From Geosiphon pyriformis (Eukaryota; Glomeromycota; Glomeromycetes; Archaeosporales; Geosiphonaceae), in NCBI GenBank assembly GCA_016748015.1, contig JAAOMT010000595.1:4282-68281 (forward strand): a stretch of DNA of 64,000 nt, written 5' to 3'. The translations under genes and the position numbers were made by a program. Numbering within the stretch: the stretch's first letter is position 1; each line of letters starts with the position of its first letter. Positions 37,360-48,462 of the stretch are shown here, one piece after another. The notes under the pieces are model-generated. The model worked only from the letters and a program-made list of their open reading frames with translations. It was not told where the DNA came from and searched no databases.

Positions 37360-39240
37360 TGCTTATCAGTTTCAAAGTCGCCGCACTAACTTTTCTACTA
37401 AGAAAGGTTACCTCTACGCCCATGTATCTGGTCAAAGCAAAAAGAGGATCCTAATCGACACAAAACCTCTCACCCGATTCCCGAGAGTTTTTCGCTACTG
37501 AACGTAGGAACAAAAAGTGCAAGGGAAAGGCAATAGTAGCCCAGAAGACAGAAGGTATCCTCAACTGCACGTTACTAGTCAAGATTTATTTCAACCACCT
37601 TCAGAAGCAGCTGTTGAAACAATGAATGGGCTTGGCAAGATTTGCCTGCGCATGAACTTCTTGATGCGAAAAAAAGAATTTTTGTTGAAATGTAAATAGG
37701 AAATAAGTGGCGCGGCCGGATTTCGTTGAGCCACAAAACCAGTACTAGGGCTCAGGGGACTCTTCTTACCTGTGTTAAAGTCTTTTCGCTGACCTGATGG
37801 GATGAAAACTAGATGGAAATATTGTAGATATACCAGTTAAAAATATAACTAATTTCTCAAATCTTCTATGTTAGAGATCATATCCTGATTATCATGTAGC
37901 ATGAAATGGTGGAAGGAGTGTAAATCTGTCAGTGGACCTTCAGTTCACTTCCACCACATTACAGATAGTTCAGTAGTCGGGGTCAATCTTAGAGCCTGAA
38001 GGAAAAAGGAAAGAAAGGGCTAATACTGTAATGGGATGGAGCGAAAGACATCACATCATTATGTATCACGTAAAAGAATGAATAATACCTATGACATTTC
38101 AACAAAAAGTCTTCTTTTTGATGATGTTTCGGCTATCTGGGGTGAAAGAAAGATTTGCAGAGCCATCATCCGTCTTGGCACGCTCTTAAAGCTTATTTGG
38201 GCTCAGCTCCTTCCAAAGTCACAGACGAAGCGATTGGTTGCGCAGAAGGAAGTTATTAAACGTAATGCACAGTGACAACAAGATGCATCACATCATCTTT
38301 CTTTTCAATCTCGTAAGGCACTGCATCACACCATGACAATTCGTGCTCAGAATTTTGCCGAGTTACCTTGGATCCTTCTATATATCTTACCTTCACACTC
38401 CAACAATATATGCATATGCACATCGACACAAGGTAAGGATAATAAATTTTTACGTTTTTGTTGTTTTTTAAATTGTTTTATATGTCGTTCTTATCCCATT
38501 TTTTATTCTTTATTTTTAACGATAAACATGTACTATGGCCTCTCCAGTTCGAGAAAAAAAACGTAAAAATAGTGAGTGGCCCAATTCATCCAAGATCACA
38601 TCTGATGGCAAGTTCACTTATCGCAAAACTAATGAATTGAAGTTGCCTGGGTATACGAGACGCAAAAACAGCTCCGCGAAACCCAAGTGGATGGCTCTGT
38701 TCATGCAGTCTCCATAGATCGCGGAATTCGCACTCCCCAACAAAAGGTGTAGGCAAATTTATGGATGACCTTTGCTTAACGAAAGATAAATTAAATACCT
38801 CTTCAAAATGTAAGAAAGCTAAAGCCAGAAGATTAGAAAAGGCGATTAGGTGCATGCATCAAAAGATCTTAGACTTGCAGACAGAAATACACATAAAGGC
38901 TGTTGCATTTTTCCCTCGCAAATTTGATGTTATTGTCATTCTCCCTTTGAGGTATCGGACATGGTGAATCGAAAAACGAGAAAAATCACACGAAAAACAG
39001 AAAGATACTATGCTGGGGGCACTATCGATTTCGTCAACGTCTAATCACCAAGGTAGAAGTCCGAGTTATCCAAAATGAGGCCTATACCTCTAAAATTTGT
39101 AGCAGATGTAGAAATATTTAAAGAACGGTGGATCTGAGGTATACCACTGCCTGATTGTAAGCTTGTTATGGATAGATAAAAACTGCGCTCGGGGATCTTC
39201 CTCCGGGCTTTGCTTGATGTGGAACAGGAAATAACAGGCG
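37360..39240 (+). pseudogene. Broken Fanzor (IS607/OrfB-TnpB-like RNA-guided nuclease)
   Basis: Read across frameshifts, the plus strand gives the C-terminal half of an OrfB/TnpB-type protein. RuvC-I is in HAVSIDRGIRT (38702-38734, catalytic Asp codon 38717-38719). TKGVGKFMDDL follows after a frameshift at about 38740. Then come the helical linker ARRLEKAIRCMHQKILDL and IHIKAVAFFPRKFDVIVILP (38841-38946), EVSDMVNRKTRKITRKT after a second shift, CWGHYRFRQRLITKVEV after a third, and NEAYTSKICSRC, the first Cys pair of the zinc ribbon with the adjoining Glu (about 39079-39108). A TAA and further shifts precede PDCKLVMDR, the second half of the zinc ribbon and RuvC-III. The N-terminal part (37.36-38.6 kb) is open in patches (NEWAWQDLPAHELLDAKK near 37.62 kb resembles the TnpB N-domain). 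At least four frame changes and several stops make it inactive. Confidence 0.82.
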
Positions 39241-39673
39241 TCACATAGCAATGCTTAGTATTGCCTATTATTAATATAATCTCATGTGATTGGAACTCAG
39301 ACCACCTCAAATTGTAACTTGAAGCAGATGTAACCTTTGCGCCTGATGTGAAAATTAAAGCCTAACTAGAATTAAATTTCCTAAAAAACTTTGAAGCCGA
39401 AAAGGTGTTTTTATGCTTCGAATTTTGTAGCTAAATAATAAATGCCTAAAATTTCCAAATAAAAATTATCTATGTACTCACTTCTGGCTAGAGATTAAAA
39501 ATTATTGCAAAGAATTAATGACCGTCTTTGATTTTTGAACTTTCTATAATAGAAATAGATATATATTATATACTAATAATATATATATATATGATATACA
39601 AGAGTGGTTAGTATGTCTGACTAGCACATATATATAATGTCACTTTTGAAGTAGGATATTAATGCTTTTTCTT
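39241..39673. other. Spacer between the Fanzor relic and NST1
   Basis: Contains a small imperfect hairpin at about 39391-39428 (TTTGAAGC..GCTTCGAA) that could belong to the transposon 3' end, a (TA)n stretch at 39560-39600, and a tRNA-Ser-like scrap (GAGTGGTTAGTATGTCTGACTAG) at 39602-39624. No gene. Confidence 0.4.
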
Positions 39674-42600
39674 TTATGGTATACCAAAGTCTCTGGCACC
39701 TATTGCCCTTCTTTGATTATTAGAGGTAGTTGATGTTGTAGGGGCATTTGAAGTATTAGCGATAACAGTTGTCTGAGAAGCAATGATGCTACTCATTCCA
39801 TCCTGATACCATAAAGACTGTCCGGAATTATTGATACTACTCAATCTCCAAAGATCACCAGGAGTATTAACATTGTTACTTTCATTAGGGCTCGATGTAA
39901 CACTATTGCTCGTTATTCCGACCGCCGAATTTTCATTGATGGTTTCGGTGGTTGGTCTTCGTATTGGCGGCCAATCTTGATCACTGACTGTATGTCGATG
40001 TGAAGAACGTGAAGAAGAAATTGGAGGAACCTGTGTTGACGGATTTTGTTTTACTTGTTGACATGTGTCGCGACCTGCTTTCGTTTTGTTTTATTGCGTT
40101 ACTTTAACATAAATTCACGCATATTAAGATACAAAAGTGCACACTCAGTGACTCACAATACCATGAGATAGGGGTCATTGAAGTATAAAAGTACTAACCG
40201 GCTGGTAATGGTGGGAATAAAGAACTCGAAAAATATGAATCAGGTTCCAAAGGTGAAACAAGACTTTGTCTTCGAGTTGTAATTGATATCGGTTCATCAT
40301 CTCCGTGTAATATATTGGGAAATCCGGGTGGTGGTGATTTTTTACCTTCAAGTATATTCGTGGCATTGGAAGCAGATCCTCTTCGTGGTCTTTGTATAGG
40401 AGCGGGTCGTTGTATTGCTTTTGAAGTAACATTATTAGGCGCTTGAATTAAATGTGAATCATCATGATGTGTAGACATGCGACGAGAATGACCGATAGGA
40501 GCTAAAGGCGGATTTGATACAATATTATTTGGTACAGTTTGCCCAATTACTTGGGTCCCTAGATTAAATGTTTGTACACCCAAAGTTCCTGGTGCTCCAC
40601 TTAAAGGTAAGCCACCATATACATTAGGTGGATTAGTACCTATTGTTGATACACCAGAACCAATATTTCCATTACCACCCAAAACAGGCTCATTAAGAAT
40701 TGACAAGTTCGATGAAGCAACAGACGTGGGCACACCTGTAGGTGGTACAGGTAAATGTGGATTGTTAGACATAGCATTATAGCCACGAGGTGGCATAGCT
40801 TGTCTCATTTGATGATGTGGGTGCATCACTGGAGGACCGTGATGTTGTACACCCATACCAATCGTTCCCAACCCTGTTGCAAACAAAGATGATGTAGAAT
40901 TTATTCCAGGAATAGTGTTCGTTTGTGTTGTTGGTGGATTAACTACTTTTTTATTGTTTGTATAGATATCACTTAAAATGTCATTGGGAATACCTGCTGC
41001 TTGTCCACCATATTGTAATGGTTGATTGGCACCAGATGCTCCAAATAAATGATGTGTTTGATGTGAAGGGGGAAGATGGGGAAGAGTGGGATTAACTGGA
41101 AGTTGTGGGGGTAAATTTTGAGGTCCATCAATTGTTTGATAATTTATCCAACTGATTGAACCACCATTAGCCATAGAACCAACAACTTTGGATAAGGTTC
41201 CTGCTTGATGTTGTGGTTGCGTTTGTATCGGTGGTTGAGCAATAGGAGCAACTTGTCTTTGATGCTGATGTTTCCTTTCATATTGTTGCTTGGGAGGCGG
41301 TAATGTAGCAATCCTTTGTTTTTCCTCCCTTTCTCGTCGTTCTTTTTCTTCCCGCTCTTCCCTTTCCTTACGTTCTTTTTCTTCTTTCTCTTTTCGTAAT
41401 TTTTCTTCCCGTTCACGTTTCTCACGCTCTTCACGTTCTTTTCGTTCTTTCTCTCGTGCCTTGAGCTCTTTCTCTTGCCGTTCTTTCCTTTCGCGTTCTT
41501 CACGCTGTTTTCGCTCCATTATTTCTTGCTCTTTTCGAGCGCGTTCCTCTTTTTCTTTTCGCTCTCTTTCTTCTCTTTCTTTACGCTCTTTTGCCTCTTG
41601 TTCTTTTCGCCGGCGCTCCTCTCTTTCCTTTTCTTCCCTTGCTTTTCTTCGTTTTTCCTCTTCCTTTTTTAGCCTTTCTTCCTCCTTTGCACGTCTCTCT
41701 GCCTCCTTACGAAGTCTCTCTTCCTCACGGCGCTTACGCTCTTCCTCCGCCTTTTTCTCTCGCTCAGCACGTATTGCCGCTTCTTCGGCTAATCTTTCTG
41801 CCTCCTTCCTTGCGCGTTCTTCCTCTTTTTGTTGTTTTTGAGCGCTAGAGATGATCAAATCAGAAAGGTATTAATTCTCGTTGATTTAAAATTGGGTGAT
41901 GGAAAATGACTTGAAAATTACCGCTTCTTAGCGTTCTTTTTTTCTTTTTCTTTCAACTTTTTCTGTTCACGTTCCTCTTTGAGGCGATTCTCCTCCTCTA
42001 ATTCCTCCAAAAACTTCTTTTGCCGTTCTTGGGCAACCTTTGGTAATTAATTTCGGATCAGTATTTCATATATGTATGAGCTAAATTTAAGAGTCAAACC
42101 GATTTGACCAACCTTTTCTTTGTACGCATTAAGAACTCTCTGCTCAAACATTTTTGCGGCGAAAATTTGAAACATTTGTTTACTGTCTTTCATCCGCTGC
42201 TCTTGAGTTACATGGTCCTATATGAATGAAAAATTTAATTATATATTATCAAAAAGAAGTCATATTTCAAAAAGAAATCTAACCTCATCAGCTTCATCTT
42301 CGTACTCATCATCGTATTCCTCATCTTCTTCTTCGAATTCACGTTGTTCCATAGTAGCAGCTTCTTCCTCTCGCTGCATTCGACGTTCTGCAAGTCGCTC
42401 CATCATTTCGAGGAATTTTTTTCCGTCATTTTTCATTAGATCATCAGCTACAGTTAAAATGCCACCTGAGCCAATAAACCATTTTTGTTACAAAATCAGA
42501 AAATTCGCTTATCTATTCTTTTAAGTCGTACTTTCGCCATCTCTTTCTAGGCGAAGTGGCTATGACGCACCTTTCACAGTCAATGGGTTTCCAAACTGGA

Positions 42601-43733
42601 AAATTTCTCTCCTTGTATCACTACCGTTTTCACTGCCTTCATAATCGTCGTCATCGTCATCATCGTCATCATCGTATTCATCATCTTCCTCGTCATCCTC
42701 ATATTCTCCATTTTCATCTGGGAAATCGATCGGGGACGAACCGTATTGTTCTTGTTGATTTGCATATTGTTCTAGCTCTTCATAATATGCATCATATAAT
42801 TGTTCTAGCTCTTCTTCAATAGCAGTTCTAAATTTAATAGAGATTTGCCAATAAGATCTCTACTTATTTTAAAATTGCTTTATGCGAGAAGAGAACTTCA
42901 ATAAAAAAAGAGGTAAATTTAAAAATTCCATGTAGGGTCACGAACCTTTTCTTTCCGCAAACAGAACAGGAACAAGGTGACTTTTGTTGTTCTTTCATTT
43001 TTTTTAGCACCATTTCTTTTTCCACCTTCACCAAACTTCGCCTTTCTTCTTCACCCAATTGGAGCCAAAATTCCCTTATCCGCTGGCGCTCTTCGTTGTT
43101 ATTGGTATTCCAGATACCGTCTTTCCGAGATTTATGAGAGTGATTTTGTTGGGTATTTGGATGAATATCAGCGGAGATTTGATTAATGGGAATGGTCGTT
43201 TTATTTTTCTTCTTCTTTTTCTTTTTTTTTGCCGGAGCGGTGGCACTGAGATGGTTTTCATCGATTTCAAAGTTCCCTGTGGAGTTCTTACGAGGAAATG
43301 GAATTTCAGGGGCTTCTGGATCATATCCATCATCGTCTGAGAAAAACTCATCCTGGTCTTCGTCGATTTCGTCAGGTAGCTCCTCTTCGATCATATAATT
43401 ACCCGAAGAATTAGTGTTCTGTGAGACAGTGCCATTTTCAGGTACGTCGCTTTCTTCGTTGTTCCCAACACCAGGTTTTCTCTTTCCTTTCTTTTTCTTC
43501 TTCTTTTTAGCAATACCGTTTTGAGAAATATGGGATAGGGAAGCATCAAGTTCTTGACCAGCGGGTGAAGAAAGGGGTGACTGATTTGGTGGTGAGAGCT
43601 CTTTAACAATGTTCATGCATTTAGTGCCTTTCTTATTATAAATCACTGCTTGCTTAGCGTTTTGAGGTTGGAAATTTATTGGTGGATGAGGCAAACTTTC
43701 GTCAGGTGGGAAAGTGTGCGAGGTCGCCATCAT
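39674..43733 (-). CDS. NST1: NST1-like stress-response coiled-coil protein, 7 exons
   Basis: Minus-strand exons 43733-42946, 42827-42571, 42465-42284, 42217-42113, 42037-41922, 41844-40199 and 40074-39674 join in frame to 1164 residues, the size and layout of fungal Nst1. In order they give Pro/Ser-rich and poly-Lys stretches, acidic segments ([20 protein letters not shown]), the conserved block [23 protein letters not shown] followed by [10 protein letters not shown], more acidic runs, [19 protein letters not shown], a very long Glu/Arg/Lys helix (about residues 480-680), then a Gly/Asn/Pro/Gln-rich disordered tail with SITTRRQS-type sites. Yeast NST1 is a negative regulator of salt tolerance interacting with the splicing factor Msl1 and with P-bodies. 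The exon 1 donor is GTTCGT, less common. Open frames on the opposite strand here are shadows of the charged helix. Confidence 0.92.
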
Positions 43734-45359
43734 TATTGCGTTTTAGTCAAATAGGGCCCCCTGAATCTTTTTATCAGATCTATCGCAAACTAATAGCGCG
43801 AATAAAAAGGATTAAGAAAACCCACAATTTGAACGAGTTTTTTTGATGTTGGAACCAGATTGTTCTTCAAAACGCGGTGAAATTACTTACGATTAGCGAA
43901 GATAGGCTCGGTCTTAGATATTTTGAAAAGAAACCTTTAAGAAAGTAAACTTCGAGAAACTCTACGTGGACTTATAGGTGATTCTAATGATTTTTATATT
44001 TATCCCTTTTGGCAAACTAGCTCACGGAAAGTCCTTTCACAATTATCAGATTATTGACGAATCTTTTACTACGTCATTAGTGTAAGTCATGCCTGAGATC
44101 TCCGTGGTTTAAAAAAAAGTATTATACATGATACATGAACATGATTTGTATTATTACTCATGTGGCTGGGCTCAAATTAGTTGCTCTCAATTGTCAATTT
44201 GTCTTTAGCACAGGTATATTAAAAGTTTATCAAAATTTTGAAGTTTCACGTTACATTTTTACATTATGATCCCCATTTTTCTATTTTCTATTGTAATAAG
44301 CGATATCAACTGGAACATTAGGATCGAACTAAAAACTTATAGAATGAGATGATAATCATTTGATTTAACCTAAAAAATACTTGATGAAATATTATTTCTT
44401 TTTTTAGAAAAAAAAATGCCAAACTTCGTATATAAAATTAGCTTGAAAATGGTATTCTTTATCGCATCATAAATCACAAAAACTGATCGATATCCTTAAG
44501 TCATTTATATTATAATGTTTAGAGAACAAATTCCAATATTTATTTACGAATTAACATTAAATAATAAAAAAATCTTAAATCATAAATATTTTAAATAAAA
44601 ATTTAAGAAAAATTTAACATGAAATTTAAACGAATTTTTACCAAGCAAATATGTATTTTGTATATGTTATTTTTATATACTTATCTATTACTACCAAAAA
44701 AATATATTTGGAAAATTATTAATAATTGAACAACTCATATATTTATAATATAAATTAAGAAGTTTTCTTTCATATATTAATTATTATTAAAGATTGAAAA
44801 TTATTAATTTACAAACATTAATTTTTACATATTATTATATTAATTTTTTAATACAAACTTCTTAGTCAAAATTATATAAAACTGCTTTGTAAAATTTATT
44901 TTAATTGATTAATTAAAAAATAACAAATTAACAAAATTTTCATAATTTTAAAGTTATTAATGATATTATTTAATTATTTAAATTATAATTTATTATATTT
45001 GTAAATAATATTTATTCTAATAGTTGCATTAATAATATAAATAAATATATAATCTAATAATTTGGTTTTTTATACTTAATATAAACAATACTTAAATACT
45101 TAAATTATTAATTTTTTATTTAATAACAAATAATTTATAAAACAAAGTATTTAAAATATAAATATATAAATTGGCTATTTTAATAAACATATATAATAGT
45201 ATTATAAATAAATAAAACAGCTTTTTAAATAAAAAATTACAATACATATTATAATATTAAAATTAAAATTAAATAAAAAAGAATTTATATTATTAAATTT
45301 AATTTAATAATATTAACTATAATTACAATTTTTTTTATTTCTTTAATAAGTATGACTTA
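43734..45359. other. NST1 upstream region, then AT-rich sequence
   Basis: The first 450 bases are gene-like in composition and should contain the NST1 promoter and 5' UTR. From about 44150 the sequence becomes AT-rich desert with no exon seen. Confidence 0.5.
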
Positions 45360-47860
45360 ATTATTATCTAATACACAAAAACAAACTAAATAAGTCTAAC
45401 TAAATGTGGTTTATGCACTTTTTACATGTGACTGGCCACTTGGGCCAATTAAAACAATACTATATACTTATATATATTCTTACATTATTACAAACACTTA
45501 AAAAAAAAAAAAAACTTTACATAAACTAAAACTAATAGTAAATAACTTGACAATACCAAACAAATAAACAAAATTCACTAATAAACAACTAAACACAACA
45601 CAAAAAGCAGTATAAACTACTCTTAAATTATTAAATAGGTTACTTTTTTTTATGTCTATTCTAAATTTTGTTTTGAATAATTATAACTTACTTTAATATT
45701 TTTTAGTCAAACAGCAAGCAAAATCAACTATTATTAACACAGTTTTCTTTTTTTCCAAAAACTAAAATCATTTTATTAGTCTATTATTTGAAAACAAAAT
45801 TCTTGTATAAAATTTTATAAACACCAATATCTAACATTTCTAAAAAAAAAGTATGCAAAACTAAAAATAATAATAAAAAACATCTATTCACCAGAGATTT
45901 TCACAACTTAACATGACTTAACAAGATCTTAAAATATATCATAGTGTTTTTTAGACAAGTAAAAACATAATTAAGCAATTCAATATTGTCATATATCAAA
46001 TACAATACTTTTAAATAACTCTTATTATAGAATCTTTTTCTAATAACAACTAACAATTTTTTATGGACTATTTTTATTAGATATATGCAAAGAATTGCCA
46101 AAATTTTGTTCATAAATTCTAAAAACATATGGAAATTTAGATGCCAAACTATTATAATATTAATTCAATCAATGACTCCAATTAATATTTTATCCATAAC
46201 TTCTGTACCAAAACCAGTCTTCTATTAAGTTCTATAAACTGTTCCATAAATATTTTGAACAAAGTAATAAGCATTTTTTGATACAAATTGGCTATTAATT
46301 ATAATGAATTTTTTATGAAATCTAACAGAAATAACAAAGTTAAAGATTACTGTATTACATGTAAAAATGTCAGCTCTGTTATTATTAATGTTTTCTAGGT
46401 GATCTTTGATCTTTATCTACTTAACAAAAATATTCTTAGACTTGATTAAATTAACTATATAATGTTTTTCTACTTAGTATTTGTTTCAAAAATCTGGCAA
46501 AAAAAGCTCAAATTCCGAAATGTACATATTTAGAGCTGTTTAATTGTTTATATACACTACTATCAAATACAATAAAGAAATACATTTCAATACTAAAGCA
46601 ACTGTCTAAAGTTTTGACATTGTAAAAAATAGTATTCTATGTATTTTTATGCTTATATTTATCTTAACATTAGGAAAATAAGCCATTATCTCACTAGTTA
46701 TTTTTATAGTATCTAATTGTTTTAATAATTCATTTGTGTAAACATTAAATATATTAGTTTACAATCTATGTAAATAATTACAAATGTTTAAGAAAGCAGA
46801 TAAATAAAAAAAATTTGAACAACCAAAAGCAAATATAGTCTTATTAAATTCCATACAACAACTAATTATATAAGTTAAAGCTTTTTTAAATTACAATAGC
46901 ATTAGACTTTTGAAACTTAGTCTTTTCTATTGATTAAAAGTTTTTCAACTCATAACCAACTTTTATTTATTCAACAATTTATTACCAAAAACAATACCAA
47001 AGTGCTTTAAAGAATAAATTACATTGAAATAAAAAGAATCTTTTAAAATTTTTAATATTAAAAAATGTTCTAAACCATAAAAAGCATTGAACAAGCTATT
47101 AGTCATAGAAATTTTGTTATTCAAAAAAAGCTTCACAATACCTACCAAAAAGTTATTTACAAAACTAACTTTTAATTTGACAGAGTATTACAAAAAATTT
47201 ATTAATGCCTATTTCAAAACTTGTAAATCTAAAAAATAATACTTAAACAATTATTCAAAAATCCTTGACATATTAGAAAACATAACCAAAAAAACAACCT
47301 TGTCTTCTATCTGAATCTGTTTAAAGGTTTTCAATTCATAAAAAAATGGATAATACAAAGTCTTATTAAAAAAATTCTTTGGCAGATTGGCCTTAAACTT
47401 AAATTTTTTTCTCAATATAATGTTTTATTTTTGGCACATATTTTTAAATATAAAACTAAACTGTATTTAGTAGTTAATAATAAACTATAAAATTACTAAA
47501 ACCAGATAAAAAAATTGTTTATTTGACAATGTTTTTCTAAGAATTAAATTAGAAAAAAACTTAATATCTAAATATGCTCTGACAAGATTGGACTTAGATA
47601 TGCTTTCTGTTAACAAAAATATTCTTAAGTATCTATAAAATTCATCATATTTGATTATAAATATTGGCTAATTACTAATGTTTAAAGACATATTTACAAC
47701 TTTTTGATTAATAAAAATTGCCAGTCTTGTTATTGTTAATAGAAATATCATTAATTTCAAAAAACTTACTAGTTATATTCAAAATATATTGCATTAAAGT
47801 CTAATTATTCCTTATCCAAATTGTGTTATTAAAAAATACATCTGCTGCAAAAAAAAAATC
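45360..47860 (-). mobile_element. 5'-truncated, heavily decayed LINE copy
   Basis: The minus strand parallels the neighbouring LINE block by block. The 3' tail at 45405-45470 (ACATGTGACTGGCCACTTGGGCCAATTAA) matches 48440-48468. The cysteine-region segment near 46050-45930 reads KRFYNKSYLKVLYLI against KHLYNRNYPSVSCIC. FLNNKISMTNSLFNAFYGLEH at 47120-47065 matches FLRNEVSLTNSLPNAFHLKRG. The RT catalytic motif at about 47826-47840 reads FFNN where the intact copy has FVDD. Similarity ends near 47860, so the copy lacks the 5' part of ORF2 and all of ORF1, a typical product of incomplete reverse transcription. Changes are mostly C-to-T and G-to-A. Confidence 0.85.
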
Positions 47861-48326
47861 TATCTTTACTTATTTTTATTTTGTTTATTGTTATATGAAT
47901 TTTTTTTTCTTTTAATAATTATACTATGATTAATTTTTACAGTTTTTTAGATCAAATAATAATATAGTAAATTATCTAATTTTAACATGAGAATAAGTAT
48001 ATTAGTCTTGATTAGTATCATTTTTAATTTATGTTAAATTCTTATTTAATATATTATTACTATTCTCTTATTTAAGAATTTAAAGATTAGCTTGATAAGT
48101 TTTCTTAATTTTCTAGCAGATATTGGATAATTTTATTTAATTAATGTTTTTATTATTGAATTTGGTGTATGATATAATATTTTTATTGAAATTGTTGTTG
48201 GTATCTACTATTATACTAGTTTTTTAAGAAGAATTTCTGTCATATTTTTATATTTTTAATTGTGTTTTTTCTTAAGGCTTTTGTGGAGATACTTTTTTTA
48301 TTTTATCCTAATATCAAACATCTGTA
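47861..48326. other. AT-rich spacer between two LINE copies
   Basis: No coding signal. It ends at the T-run that is the poly(A) tail of the next LINE. A target-site duplication could begin in the bases just left of 48327, but I could not find its partner near 55.1 kb. Confidence 0.5.
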
Positions 48327-48462
48327 TTTTTTTTTTTTTTTTTTTTAAGTTTAACGAGTGAAGCCCAATCACTATCTAATACAATACAACTATCTAAAGT
48401 TCTAAATTAAATGTGATTCACACTCTTGCTACATGTGACTAGCCACTCGGCCAATTAAGGCT

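Noticed and set aside
38586-38855. 89-codon minus-strand frame in the Fanzor region
   Set aside because: Antisense to the RuvC-I part of the Fanzor relic, which has recognisable motifs on the plus strand.
41290-41841. 183-codon Ser/Arg/Phe-rich open frame on the plus strand
   Set aside because: It is the exact antisense of the Glu/Arg/Lys helix of NST1; codon complementarity of GAA/AAG/CGT repeats leaves the opposite frame open.
45901-46128. 75-codon minus-strand gene
   Set aside because: It aligns with the Cys/His region of LINE ORF2 in the neighbouring copy, so it is a fragment of the truncated LINE.
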